44,743 nucleotides of DNA from a virus, in IMG/VR virus record IMGVR_UViG_3300044616_000590, positions 1-44,743 of that record, one strand, 5' to 3'. Position numbers and translations under genes: made by a program. The notes below the pieces were generated by a model that saw only the letters and a list, made by a program, of their open reading frames with translations, made no database searches and was not told the DNA's origin. Position 1 is the first letter of the stretch. Every line of letters begins with the position of its first letter. Shown in pieces: positions 1-9,479 of the stretch.

Positions 1-823
1 CGGCATCTGCCTCTGGAGCGATTTCTTCTGACTTAGCAACTTCGGTTTCTTCAACCTTTGTCTTTTTTGCCATAGGATTATCCTCCTTCTTAATCTTAGC
101 ATCAATGCCTTTAGCACTATCTACTAAGAATTTGACTATATCCATTTTTTCGTTGTCTTCTTTTTCAACGAAACCTATATTCTTCATTTGATTTCCTGTT
201 GTAGGGCTTACTGCAGTTTCTTCTTCTGAAACCATAACTAATCCAGATTCTTCATCATAAAAAACATTTTCTAATGCAACATCCTGTCCTTTAACAACTT
301 CAATGCCGTCAACTTTTTCTACGTGCATAATATTTGCAAACTGATTTGCTGGAGAGTCTACAAGAGACAACTCTACAAGATCATAATCTTTAATAATTCT
401 AATTGTGGAGTCTGACTTCTCATCATAACCGTCATCCCACTTATTCATACGACCACCAATAGAAAATCCTGTCAGTGTGCCATCTAAAACTTTTTCCCAA
501 GTATCTTGTGCACCCTTTGAAACGTATGCTGATACAAAAACTCCAGAATAAAACTTTTTAGTTTCTGGATCAAAATATCTGTCTTCTTTAAAGTTAACCA
601 TTTTACCAACAGCAAGTGGCTGATGCATTTCACGAATATTTCCACGAAACTTAGAGAATGCTTTCATTGATGCTTCTGCTGTTACGATGTCGCCCTGCTT
701 GTCAATGTTATCAAGAGATGCAAAACCTGAGACGATACGTCTCTCCTTATCAACCTTCGCAAATGGAAGGGAAAGTCTTACTGAGTCGCCAGAGGTGTCC
801 CAATGGGCTTTTGATATAGTCAT
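1..823 (-). CDS. Prohead serine protease (S78-like), fused to scaffold-like tail; 3' end cut by window
   Basis: Processes the procapsid during head maturation. About 274 residues are visible and the gene continues past the window edge. Residues 30-50 (GFASLDNIDKQGDIV) and 147-161 (LVELSLVDSPAN) are typical of prohead proteases of the HK97/XkdF type. His67 (EMHQPLAVGK) and Ser121 (TGFSIGG) fit the catalytic His and Ser. After about residue 200 the chain becomes charged and low in complexity, as in protease-scaffold fusions. A second in-frame ATG at codon 251 has a perfect ribosome-binding site (see separate entry). The gene lies just downstream of portal, the usual head-gene order. The start has no clear ribosome-binding site; a TATAAT box lies 10 nt upstream. 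Confidence 0.85.
   Translation of the reverse strand, partial: MTISKAHWDTSGDSVRLSLPFAKVDKERRIVSGFASLDNIDKQGDIVTAEASMKAFSKFRGNIREMHQPLAVGKMVNFKEDRYFDPETKKFYSGVFVSAYVSKGAQDTWEKVLDGTLTGFSIGGRMNKWDDGYDEKSDSTIRIIKDYDLVELSLVDSPANQFANIMHVEKVDGIEVVKGQDVALENVFYDEESGLVMVSEEETAVSPTTGNQMKNIGFVEKEDNEKMDIVKFLVDSAKGIDAKIKKEDNPMAKKTKVEETEVAKSEEIAPEADA
71..88 (-). promoter_or_regulatory. Internal ribosome-binding site and in-frame start (nested scaffold?)
   Basis: On the minus strand AAGGAGGA (81-88) is followed after 7 nt by ATG (71-73), which is codon 251 of the protease frame. The new product would begin MAKKTKVEETEVAKSEE, an acidic-basic stretch like scaffold N-termini. The arrangement resembles the nested scaffold starts of lambda C/Nu3. 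This is the best Shine-Dalgarno match in the gene, whereas the upstream start has none. Confidence 0.6.
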
Positions 824-833
824 ACTAGTATAT

Positions 834-863
834 ATTATAGAGCCTTTTTTACACAAATGTTAA
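834..863 (-). promoter_or_regulatory. Promoter for protease gene
   Basis: TTAACA (858-863) and TATAAT (834-839), both read on the minus strand, are 18 nt apart. The ATG follows the -10 box after 10 nt, so the leader would be only about 3 nt. Confidence 0.45.
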
Positions 864-868
864 TAAGA

Positions 869-888
869 TGTGAATAACTTGTGGATAA
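869..888 (-). promoter_or_regulatory. Pair of DnaA boxes
   Basis: On the minus strand TTATCCACA (880-888) is followed by TTATTCACA (869-877). Both match the bacterial DnaA consensus TTATNCACA. They sit in the 65-nt gap between portal and protease, just upstream of the protease promoter. Confidence 0.5.
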
Positions 889-2475
889 TTACTGACTTGA
901 TCTACCCTCACCTTTTGGATTCCTTCCACTTATTGTGGCTGGACCATCTGATTGATTATTTACTCTTTCTCCGTCCCTTGCTCTTTCTGCATTATCCATT
1001 GGCTTAGGCTGGAATGGCTCGTCTCCCCCCTCTCTTTGTGGAAGACCTAAAACAGATCTTGCTTCATTTGGTAGCATGACCTGGGTTTTAACATATCTTT
1101 CCAAAATTTGAGATTGGGCTATTTCATCTGTCAATGTTAATTCTTTGAACTTTAAAACAAGAACATCTGTCTTTTCTTTAACAATTTTATTAATAACTTT
1201 TTCTAATTCTCTCTGGGCTGGTCTTGCTACTTGTTCCTTAAATGTTCTGTCTTGTGCTAATGCTGCTGCAATTGCGCCTGAGTCTCCTCCGCCAATTTTA
1301 GAAAGAGGAACTTGGTGTGCAATTAAAATATCATCACGATTTTGCTTTCTATATTTTTCAAAAGATCCTTCTTGAACGCCATTCTCAATTGGCTCCATGT
1401 TAAACTCAACCTTATTGGTATCTGTGTCTCCAGGCAGTGGAATGTATAGAGTTCTATGTGACTGACCCTTTAGGCTTGTCTGCAAAAACCTAAACATCTT
1501 ATCTTCAGCATCTGCAGAAAGACGTGCACCCTTTAGTGTCACAACATAACGAGGGACAGCCTTATTGCTAAAGTAGTCGATGTTATATTGTGACGCTAAC
1601 TGGTCTCCATGGAGCGAGTTTATTGCCGACATTATATCTGGTACACCATAAAAAGTATTTAAAGGCGAATACTGTTTAAAGTGTATTATTTCATTTGGCC
1701 TAGTATCTGAGGTTACAGGATTCGGATTTCTAGCACCAAAATTTCTAAAATAAACAACCTTATTACCTATAATTTGCAAATAACCATCTTTGAGTCTTCT
1801 AACACGAATTGTAGTTGCTGGAATGTGTCCAATGTATCCTATTTCACCACGTGTTGTTCTTCCAATTTCTAAATAACCATTACCGATTGCCTGTACATCT
1901 GTATATACTTTTGTCATTGTAGTTGTAAATGAATCATCGTCGTTAAGTGATTCAATCCACTCGTGTAACTCTATCTTTGCTCTTTCAATTCTATTACGTG
2001 CTCTTTCAACTTGACCTTTATCTTTATTTGATTCAAGCCTTAACATTGTGCTTGGAGAAACTTCAAAGTCATACCCTAAGCCAACTATGTTTTCTACTTT
2101 TGCGTCAATTGCTGCATGGTTGGCAAATGATGTGTCATAGTAATTTGCTAATTCGTATACATTCCATGGTGGAGTAATAACATCAAATAAACCGTATCCA
2201 TTTCTATATACTGTACCAGGATTAATTTCTTTTGACTTTGCATCTCCCAAACCATGTTGTTCTGCTCTTGCACTATCTATGTATGCTTGGCTAGGATCAT
2301 TAGCAGACTTTTCAATTGAACGAGAAATCCTTCTTTTAAAATTATTGTCTATGCCAGAATAAGACTTTAATTCTGTCCATGTTTTATTAAATGGATCTGC
2401 TCCCTTAAATAAGTCAGTATTGTCTACTATATTGTCAATACTTGCTTTAAGGATATATTCTTTTTCTTCTGACAT
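889..2475 (-). CDS. Portal protein
   Basis: The dodecameric ring at the head vertex through which DNA enters and leaves. At 528 residues it has the usual length. The segment around residues 100-140 (PPWNVYELANYYDTSFANHAAIDAKV) and the later SQYNIDYF and ARPAQRELEKVINKIV segments are typical of portals of the PBSX/HK97 group. The C-terminus is polar and basic. It lies directly before the prohead protease, as expected, and abuts the small gene at 2475 with a shared base at the stop/start junction. Confidence 0.85.
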   Translation of the reverse strand: MSEEKEYILKASIDNIVDNTDLFKGADPFNKTWTELKSYSGIDNNFKRRISRSIEKSANDPSQAYIDSARAEQHGLGDAKSKEINPGTVYRNGYGLFDVITPPWNVYELANYYDTSFANHAAIDAKVENIVGLGYDFEVSPSTMLRLESNKDKGQVERARNRIERAKIELHEWIESLNDDDSFTTTMTKVYTDVQAIGNGYLEIGRTTRGEIGYIGHIPATTIRVRRLKDGYLQIIGNKVVYFRNFGARNPNPVTSDTRPNEIIHFKQYSPLNTFYGVPDIMSAINSLHGDQLASQYNIDYFSNKAVPRYVVTLKGARLSADAEDKMFRFLQTSLKGQSHRTLYIPLPGDTDTNKVEFNMEPIENGVQEGSFEKYRKQNRDDILIAHQVPLSKIGGGDSGAIAAALAQDRTFKEQVARPAQRELEKVINKIVKEKTDVLVLKFKELTLTDEIAQSQILERYVKTQVMLPNEARSVLGLPQREGGDEPFQPKPMDNAERARDGERVNNQSDGPATISGRNPKGEGRSSQ

Positions 2476-2879
2476 TATTCTTCGTCTCCATACTTTGCAA
2501 TAGTATCTTTTGCTGCCTGAACAGCACCTAAGTCATTAAGGTTAGGAATTAGGCCAGCCTTCATTCTGTCTACCTGCTCAGAATATTGCTCATCTGTTAC
2601 CCTTCCCATACCTGCAAAGAAATATGGCTCGCCGTCTGGCTCTCCATAATGTGCTGCTGCCTGTCTTAATTCTGCGATTATTGCAAGATCACCTTTCATA
2701 GATGGAATATTTAATATGTTGCCATTACCATCTGTAAACCACTTACCATTAGCCTTCTTCCAAACATAAATGCCCCAGTCATATTTTTTATCTATTACTG
2801 TTACTTTAGTTTCGCCTATTTGACCAGGCATTCTGGGCTTTCCTTTTTTGTCAAAAAGTGGTTGATCCTTGTGTTTCAT
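2475..2879 (-). CDS. Conserved small head-region protein, function unknown
   Basis: 134 residues from ATG at 2879. A GTG at 2885 would add two residues, but the ATG lies 7 nt after a TATACT box, which suits a leaderless start. The middle part (YVWKKANGKWFTDGNGNILNI) looks like a compact beta domain and the C-terminal half is helical. No family is recognised. Its place directly upstream of portal, with its stop touching the portal start, suggests a role in head assembly or portal folding. That is inference from position only. Confidence 0.7.
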   Translation of the reverse strand: MKHKDQPLFDKKGKPRMPGQIGETKVTVIDKKYDWGIYVWKKANGKWFTDGNGNILNIPSMKGDLAIIAELRQAAAHYGEPDGEPYFFAGMGRVTDEQYSEQVDRMKAGLIPNLNDLGAVQAAKDTIAKYGDEE

Positions 2880-2897
2880 ATCCACAAGTATACCATA

Positions 2898-5800
2898 TCA
2901 TACTGCACTTGATATCTGTGACTGCCATGATATATCCTTAAATACCGAATACTCGTACCCCTGAATACCAAAAACAGAGTCATCCTCTACTATAATTTTA
3001 TTTGTACCAGTATAGGACTTGTACAAGTCTGCTGGATCTACTCCATAATAACTGCTTGAAGACTGTATTAGGACACCTTCCCACATATAAAAATCATTCC
3101 AATATTCCCACTCAAAAAATCCGTCTGCAGAGAACTTAACCCTAGCCCAAGGCCTATTGGTAACACTCTTTACCTCTTGTAAGTTAGTTGTTTGATAATA
3201 TGATAAAGCATTAAATATAATTGGTCCGTTGATCATAATAGACCCTGTATAGGATTTAAAATTAAGAATATCTGAAAACCCTATCCCCAACAAAGCCCAT
3301 TCATTTATATTTATTACTGGCTCTTTTACAATTTTTCCATTTAGATAAAATGATATGGCGTTATAAAGTTTTCCAGTATTACCGTCTAAAGCATAAATCT
3401 TTGCCCGTTTCCCAGATGGGTGATTTGCAACCATGTACAACTTAATAATTTTATTTTTTGCATTTATTTGCATTATTTGTGTTGGCACATATGGGAAAAA
3501 GTCAGAATTAAATCTAATCAAACTTTGCATAGCCATAATTTCGTATGTCTGTATTTTAGAAGGATTTATAGATATAGCAACTCCACGATTAATTAGTGGA
3601 TCATAATCTCCCCTTATTTCTAACCCAGAGTCTTTTGTTAAATATAAATATGGCGAGGAGCCTTTGTATATTGAAAAAGGATTTTGAGTTTTATAGTCAA
3701 AATAATATCCTGTAGACTTATATGGATAAACCGATGTTCCAAATCTCGTACCTATGCTATTTGCTCCATTATAATTAAATGCTTGTGACGCTAATTGTAA
3801 GTTTTTGATTTTTAATGGGCTGTACTTTATGCCGTCAATATTTACTTCTATGTGAAGCACTATTGCCAAATCATTAAAATCAACGTCTTGTGGTGGATAT
3901 ACAATAACATTATCTACAACCTCGTATTTTGTGTTTATCCAGTTGCTTCCTGGATTAATTACACCATTCTTTGGAACATCTTCTTTTCTTATAAAAAACG
4001 ATTCTGGTGAGTTAGCACCTTCCTCTAAATATTCAAAAGTTATATATGTTTTTACAAGTTCACTAGAAGTGTCATATGTATATTTTTTAATTGATCTTTG
4101 CTGTAAGTCTTCATAGTTTAAGTATCCAGTAAATAAGAAATTATCTAAAGAACTATAAGACCTTTGCTGTGGAAAAGAATATTCTGAAGACAATTCTGAA
4201 TATGGCCATCCATCTGGGTCTACCGTTTCTGTTTCTTTAAACTTTATAGATGCTGGATAATTAATATTAAACTGGATAAAGTCTAATTCAAATATCTGAT
4301 TTCCATATTCATCTAAAACATTTTGACCAAAGTATGATAATGGAACGTAGTCTTTCCATGAACCAGACACTGTTGAATCTAAGTAAAATTTATTAAAGTA
4401 TTTTTTAGGAACTATTCCCACACTCGGTATATGAGTTTTTAATAACCTTAAGTCTGGCAATAAAGGAGAATAACTATAATTTTCGTATTCTGGAACTACT
4501 GTGTCATATTGATCTTCCTCTAATGATGGGTTTGTTTCTCCTATGTAATCACTCCAGCCCAAATCATTTTGGTTATATGAACCACCGTCTATGTCAACTC
4601 CTGGCTGATATAAATCAAATATATTTTCATAATCTATTGGAACTCCTATTTCGTTAAATAAGTTTCCTATATCAGATAAGTTCTTTTCCGAGCATATGCC
4701 TATTTTATATATCTTTCCAGTAAAAGTTTTTTCAAACTCTTTTGTTCCTCCAACATATAGTTTTAAGATTGATTGATTTGTAAAAAATGATATTACATTA
4801 TCTCCAAAATAATTCTTAAACTTGTCTAACTCTAAACCTACAGCAAAAACAATATTAGCAGTTTCTCCTTCTTCGCCGTCATCTAAATTTGTTGCAGATA
4901 GTGCACTTACACGAGAACACTCGTATATGTTTTTTACAACATCATTGTATTTTAATATATACTTAATTTTATCATTAACACATTCTATTGAAAAATAATT
5001 TGAGTTATTATCTTCTATTCTCATTAATACTTCGGTGCCAGAAAAAGAAGGTGGCACTTCAAACAAACCATATAATGCTTTTGTTATTTGATTATAAAGA
5101 GAAAAATTATCAAAGTATATATATGAGTTTACTGAGTCCCAAGAACTATTAGGTTTTAAAGAAAGAAACAGTGGGTTGGCAGACAGATTTTGATCTTCTA
5201 GCATTTCTTTTTCTTTATTTGCAGAACTGTCTGTAAGTATTTGAGGAGTAAATATACTTGGTACAGTTAAGACATTATCTTCTACTATTAGGTTATCTAT
5301 AGATGCCTGACTCCAAGAACCTAGGTCTGGGTAGTTATAATTTTTTGTGTAATCGGCAAAAGAATAATCAAAAAATACTGACTCTCCTCCGTAAATTGAA
5401 TTTAAGTTTTGGGGATACTGAACTCCTTGACCAAATACAAATCTTCTTTTTGCAACAATAGATGGAACTATATATGGATATAAAGCAATACAATCTATCT
5501 CAATTGGCTCAATTTTTTCATATGCATAAAAGCCTATCCAGTTTTGATCTTTTCCGTTTGAATTAAAGTGATATGGTAAAGATATTGTGTCACTTTCTAT
5601 AGGTATAACAATAATCTCTTCACCATTTAAAAGTAAAGACACCTGATTGTTTGTATATCTAAGATGTATCAGCATTGGTCTTTCCCATTTTCCTACATAA
5701 TAAGATCCATACTTGTCATCTATCTTTAATAATAAAAACGAACCATCTAAATATATGCCGTCTTCAGAGGCTATTGGACCTATTATTCTTTTTTGTTCTG

Positions 5801-6695
5801 TAGATGCATTATTAGTTCTTAGCCAAAATTCTAAAGTATAATCTTGATGCTTTCCAGAGTCAGACAACATGCCTAAAGATGGAACTATTAATGAAGGGCT
5901 TTCATCATTATGATATAACTTAGTAATGTTTTGTGAACCAAAAACCATTGGAACTCCAAAATTTTTTGCAACTAAGGCATTGTCTTTAGAAAAGTAATAG
6001 CCTGAATTTTCTGAAAGTCCGTATGAGTCTGCCAAAACAACCTTAGAAGATGGCAGTGCAATGCCAGAAGGCAAATCAAATGTAGATACACCCAAAGAAT
6101 GTGAATGAAATTCTTCTGACCACTGGCCTAACGTTAGTCCATTTGCGTAAACTAAATAGTCATCTTGATCATTAGTTGCAAATAAAAAATTAAACTTAAT
6201 TATAATTTTTATTTCAGAATTATCAAAATCTGGACTAAATGTTTCTGACAAAAACATCCATCTTTCTTTAATTGAAATATCGTATGGTTTTAAAACATCC
6301 ACATAAGAACTTAAAACTGAATCGTAGTATCTGTACCCTAACTCTATTCCGAGGATATATGGGCTTTCTGTATAAAAATATGACCCTATGGAAAATGTTT
6401 GCAAGGTTTTATTTATATCGTCAACATTTATTATATCTGGACTTACCAGCGTTACGGAAAACGTGTCTCCAGTCAAACTTGTTGGAACTATTCTGTTAAC
6501 TATGCTTTCTGGAAATGGTAAATCTGAAAAACTTGTAACTGAAGATGATGTTCCATTGTCTATTGCCCAACCAGACATATCTCTAGTTGATTCATTAATA
6601 ATAGAGACGTAGTCTAGTTTATCGTCTAAAGCCCATAGGCTTTGAGGATGTTCAGAAAATATTTTTTCAGCATATAAGTTTGATGGACTAGACAT
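2898..6695 (-). CDS. Large LamG-domain virion protein (minor tail/adhesion)
   Basis: 1265 residues, the longest gene in the window. Residues about 285-366 (DYTLEFWLRTNN... MLIHLRYTNNQVSLLLNGEEI) are a LamG-like concanavalin fold, and a second similar beta-sandwich seems present near residues 1050-1200 (INEWALLGIGF...). Such folds bind sugars and are common in phage tail or adhesion proteins. The N-terminus (NLYAEKIFSEHPQSLWALDD) is of a kind seen in minor tail proteins of actinophages, as far as I recall. It has no signal peptide or membrane segment. It sits between the reductase cassette and the portal module rather than with the other tail genes. Confidence 0.75.
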   Translation of the reverse strand: MSSPSNLYAEKIFSEHPQSLWALDDKLDYVSIINESTRDMSGWAIDNGTSSSVTSFSDLPFPESIVNRIVPTSLTGDTFSVTLVSPDIINVDDINKTLQTFSIGSYFYTESPYILGIELGYRYYDSVLSSYVDVLKPYDISIKERWMFLSETFSPDFDNSEIKIIIKFNFLFATNDQDDYLVYANGLTLGQWSEEFHSHSLGVSTFDLPSGIALPSSKVVLADSYGLSENSGYYFSKDNALVAKNFGVPMVFGSQNITKLYHNDESPSLIVPSLGMLSDSGKHQDYTLEFWLRTNNASTEQKRIIGPIASEDGIYLDGSFLLLKIDDKYGSYYVGKWERPMLIHLRYTNNQVSLLLNGEEIIVIPIESDTISLPYHFNSNGKDQNWIGFYAYEKIEPIEIDCIALYPYIVPSIVAKRRFVFGQGVQYPQNLNSIYGGESVFFDYSFADYTKNYNYPDLGSWSQASIDNLIVEDNVLTVPSIFTPQILTDSSANKEKEMLEDQNLSANPLFLSLKPNSSWDSVNSYIYFDNFSLYNQITKALYGLFEVPPSFSGTEVLMRIEDNNSNYFSIECVNDKIKYILKYNDVVKNIYECSRVSALSATNLDDGEEGETANIVFAVGLELDKFKNYFGDNVISFFTNQSILKLYVGGTKEFEKTFTGKIYKIGICSEKNLSDIGNLFNEIGVPIDYENIFDLYQPGVDIDGGSYNQNDLGWSDYIGETNPSLEEDQYDTVVPEYENYSYSPLLPDLRLLKTHIPSVGIVPKKYFNKFYLDSTVSGSWKDYVPLSYFGQNVLDEYGNQIFELDFIQFNINYPASIKFKETETVDPDGWPYSELSSEYSFPQQRSYSSLDNFLFTGYLNYEDLQQRSIKKYTYDTSSELVKTYITFEYLEEGANSPESFFIRKEDVPKNGVINPGSNWINTKYEVVDNVIVYPPQDVDFNDLAIVLHIEVNIDGIKYSPLKIKNLQLASQAFNYNGANSIGTRFGTSVYPYKSTGYYFDYKTQNPFSIYKGSSPYLYLTKDSGLEIRGDYDPLINRGVAISINPSKIQTYEIMAMQSLIRFNSDFFPYVPTQIMQINAKNKIIKLYMVANHPSGKRAKIYALDGNTGKLYNAISFYLNGKIVKEPVININEWALLGIGFSDILNFKSYTGSIMINGPIIFNALSYYQTTNLQEVKSVTNRPWARVKFSADGFFEWEYWNDFYMWEGVLIQSSSSYYGVDPADLYKSYTGTNKIIVEDDSVFGIQGYEYSVFKDISWQSQISSAV

Positions 6696-6710
6696 TATGG
6701 GTCTATTTTA

Positions 6711-7232
6711 TCATACGATGCGTGTGAACCACCTAGGAGTTGTATATCTTGTCCCCGATTCAATTGTTTTAACGCCATGAACATAGTCTGGGTTGTCTGG
6801 GAAACAAAGAAGATCTCCTGGCTTTGGCTTATAGGATATATCATACTTTGGAAAATATATGTCTCCTCCAGTATAGTCATCGTTTAAATAAACTAGAGTT
6901 GCTATATCGTTTGGTCTATTTGAGTCAAAATGCTCATGCATACCCTTGCCAGCAATAAACTTTGCTATATGTGTTTTTTCATGAAGAAAATCCTGAAACG
7001 GTCCCTCATAATTTTCTTTAACAAAATCATAAACTTTAAGAGCATACTCTTGCATTATGTCTAATAGTTCTGAGTCTCTAGACTTTATCTCATTATATGT
7101 ATGAACGGTAAACTCCTGCTCATTATTTCCATACTCTGGAAAATCATCAGAATACTTTTTTGCATACTCAGATATTCTTAAAGCAATATCTCTAGGCATA
7201 AATTCTTCTACATACTTAATTTTATCTATCAT
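6711..7232 (-). CDS. 2OG-Fe(II) oxygenase, prolyl 4-hydroxylase-like
   Basis: Would hydroxylate a substrate using 2-oxoglutarate, O2 and Fe(II). At 173 residues it is a single catalytic domain. The iron triad is visible as His101-x-Asp103 (HEHFDSNR) and His152 (YVHGVK). Arg162, ten residues after the distal His, fits the 2-oxoglutarate ligand. TLVYLNDDYTGGDIYFP and KPGDLLCFP are classic strand motifs of P4H-type enzymes. Its ATG overlaps the reductase stop (ATGA), so the two are translationally coupled. The substrate is unknown; collagen-like fibre proteins of this phage are candidates. Confidence 0.88.
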   Translation of the reverse strand: MIDKIKYVEEFMPRDIALRISEYAKKYSDDFPEYGNNEQEFTVHTYNEIKSRDSELLDIMQEYALKVYDFVKENYEGPFQDFLHEKTHIAKFIAGKGMHEHFDSNRPNDIATLVYLNDDYTGGDIYFPKYDISYKPKPGDLLCFPDNPDYVHGVKTIESGTRYTTPRWFTRIV

Positions 7233-9262
7233 GGTTTAACCTTTATCTCACAAGCATCAGTTGTACAGTACATTTCTCCCTGTGCCTCCAAATTTTCTGC
7301 ACCGTCGTAAATAGCAGACCAATCTATCTTTTTGATTTGGCCTATATAACTATTATACTCCTCTTCAGTAATTTCTGTATATGGTTGCTGTGGGTATACA
7401 GTATTTCCCATTGGCAAAAATGAAACGGCTTTTAATTGTCCCTCATACATATGAAGTGCTGGAGCAATATGCTTTGTTTCAGTTTCTTTGTTAAATGATA
7501 GAGTTACAGACACGCCGTTATCAGACCAATATTTCTGAGCAGTAGCAGCAAGCGCAATCTTCTCAAATAATGTTACATCCTTTTCAGATCTTGAGTGACC
7601 AGAGTGTACTGGGAAATATACGACAGTTGTATTCGCAGATACAAGGTCAGCCTCCATCTTATATCCAGCAGCCTTGAATAAGTGAATCATTGGGTCGGTA
7701 TTCCCAAAACGAATTGCTCTTAAGAAATAGTTTCCACCAGGTGCCCAGTGAACTCCAGGGGTTGCGCCAGAAAGAATTGATACAGACCCTGATGGTTTAA
7801 CAGTTGTGACCCTAATGGAATCACGAACGCATAACCACTCAGAATACTTGTGATCATATCTACGAATAGTTTCATATCCTTCGTCCATCCATTCACGCAC
7901 AACAGGCAAACCAAATTTGTCTGAGAATGAGGCAATTCCTGTAAGTGATGTACCAATACGACGATTACGCTGCATAATACCGTTTGTCTGTTGCCAGTGT
8001 GTTGGTATCAGCGTTACCGTCTTTCCGTATAGGTAGGCAAACTTAAGGGTGCGGAGGAAGTCTTCCTTAGACTCATGACGATTTAAATGTACCTCAACCA
8101 AGGTGCACAGTTCGTATGATTCTAATGGCTGCTCTGCACAAGGATTAAATCCCATTACACGATAATCCTTGCCATCCGCAGTATCCTTAAGTCTGCCATA
8201 GTTTCTGGCAACATCAAGCCAAATGAATCCTGGCTCTCCATTGCTTGCGATTAGGTCTACGTAGTCTTCGTACTTTGTACCTACCGTCGCAGAAATTGAA
8301 TTGTTAGACATCCATGACCAACCTGGATTTTCTGGATCAAATGAATTTCTATCTGGGAAAACATCAGCATTCTTTAGGTTCATAAAGTCTTGATCTTTAG
8401 AATCCCCTAGGGCGAGTGTTGCAGACCTTCTAACATTTCCAGATACAACACATGTACCAATAAGATTAACTATATCTACTATTGCTCTTGAGTCAAGTGT
8501 TTCTCCTGCTCTACCGCCTATTACAGCCCTTATCTGCTTATGCAACTGGATAAGTGGTGCTGGGCCACTCGCTGTGCCACCAAACCCCTTGATAGGTGCT
8601 CCCAAAGGCCTGATAAGGTCATAGTTAAAACCTTGTATATACATATTAGGCTTTAAGAATGAATTAATGAGTAATCTAACAGACTCCACCCATCCCTCTC
8701 TGGTATCTGGGATTTCATATACTTGTTCTGGTTCTGTAGGTGTATAAATAGGCAAATGCTTGTCTGCCCCAACTGTATCAAACCCTACACCAACACCCAT
8801 CATTAATGCATCCATAACCCAGGCAAACAGAGTTCCTGGATCGTTTCTGTCTATGTCTTTAGTAGATACCATGGCGCAATTTTGCAATGCTGCTGAGTTT
8901 TTCTTTTCCATTGTAAGTGCCGTGCCAAAAGACCATAAACCTCTTCCTGGCGGTGTCCATTTTAATTCAAATAAACGCTGATAAGCCTCTTTTGCAGAAG
9001 ATTGTGCCTTATAGTCATTCCATGGTAGTCTGTTTTCTTTTGCGTGATTCTTTTGTGCCGAATACATACCCTCGATTACACGACGACAAACCTCATACCA
9101 TCTTTCTTTAGTTCCATCTTCTTTCATGCGGGAGTAGGTTCGTATAAACGTAATCTCTCCTAATGAGTTACCGCCTGCGTCTGTAAAACCGAATGGTGGT
9201 TCCTTTGTTTTATACTCATTTATGAAATCTTCTGACAAACGAAAACTAAAAAAATCTGACAC
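7229..9262 (-). CDS. nrdJ: Class II (adenosylcobalamin-dependent) ribonucleotide reductase
   Basis: Reduces ribonucleotides to deoxyribonucleotides for phage DNA synthesis, using coenzyme B12 instead of a partner subunit. At 677 residues it is a monomeric form close to the Lactobacillus type. All five functional cysteines can be placed: Cys129 and Cys386 (redox pair), Cys375 in NPCAEQPLE (thiyl radical), and Cys666/Cys671 at the C-terminus (shuttle pair). The 375-386 and 666-671 spacings equal those known for the family. PSGSVSILSGATPGVHW is the conserved phosphate-binding loop. The start is GTG with AAGGAG 8-9 nt upstream. It is followed by a coupled prolyl-hydroxylase-like gene. Confidence 0.95.
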   Translation of the reverse strand: MSDFFSFRLSEDFINEYKTKEPPFGFTDAGGNSLGEITFIRTYSRMKEDGTKERWYEVCRRVIEGMYSAQKNHAKENRLPWNDYKAQSSAKEAYQRLFELKWTPPGRGLWSFGTALTMEKKNSAALQNCAMVSTKDIDRNDPGTLFAWVMDALMMGVGVGFDTVGADKHLPIYTPTEPEQVYEIPDTREGWVESVRLLINSFLKPNMYIQGFNYDLIRPLGAPIKGFGGTASGPAPLIQLHKQIRAVIGGRAGETLDSRAIVDIVNLIGTCVVSGNVRRSATLALGDSKDQDFMNLKNADVFPDRNSFDPENPGWSWMSNNSISATVGTKYEDYVDLIASNGEPGFIWLDVARNYGRLKDTADGKDYRVMGFNPCAEQPLESYELCTLVEVHLNRHESKEDFLRTLKFAYLYGKTVTLIPTHWQQTNGIMQRNRRIGTSLTGIASFSDKFGLPVVREWMDEGYETIRRYDHKYSEWLCVRDSIRVTTVKPSGSVSILSGATPGVHWAPGGNYFLRAIRFGNTDPMIHLFKAAGYKMEADLVSANTTVVYFPVHSGHSRSEKDVTLFEKIALAATAQKYWSDNGVSVTLSFNKETETKHIAPALHMYEGQLKAVSFLPMGNTVYPQQPYTEITEEEYNSYIGQIKKIDWSAIYDGAENLEAQGEMYCTTDACEIKVKP

Positions 9263-9278
9263 CGTTATTCTCCTTAAG

Positions 9279-9310
9279 AATCTGTAATTACTAAAGTATA
9301 CCAGAGTTTT
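9279..9310 (-). promoter_or_regulatory. Probable promoter for nrdJ
   Basis: On the minus strand TTTTGT, 17 nt and TATACT (with TGG before it) lie about 30 nt upstream of the reductase GTG. The leader contains the AAGGAG ribosome-binding site. Confidence 0.45.
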
Positions 9311-9350
9311 TAATTTTACAAAACTCTTATGCTATTATTTAGGTTTATAG

Positions 9351-9479
9351 TTATTTAAAACTTACTCTTGAATGATTTTGTGGAAAACATCTTAAACATA
9401 TATCTAACTTAGCACCAGTAACTGGACATTGAGATGTTTCTATATTGTGACCTTTAAAAAAACAAATTATCTTTTTCAT
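9351..9479 (-). CDS. Small Cys-rich protein, probably zinc-binding
   Basis: 42 residues with four cysteines: KKIICFFKGHNIETSQCPV followed by DICLRCFPQNH. The final CxxC and the His residues look like a small zinc ribbon. The ATG overlaps the stop of the preceding oxygenase-like gene as ATGA, which supports real, coupled translation. Function unknown. Confidence 0.6.
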   Translation of the reverse strand: MKKIICFFKGHNIETSQCPVTGAKLDICLRCFPQNHSRVSFK

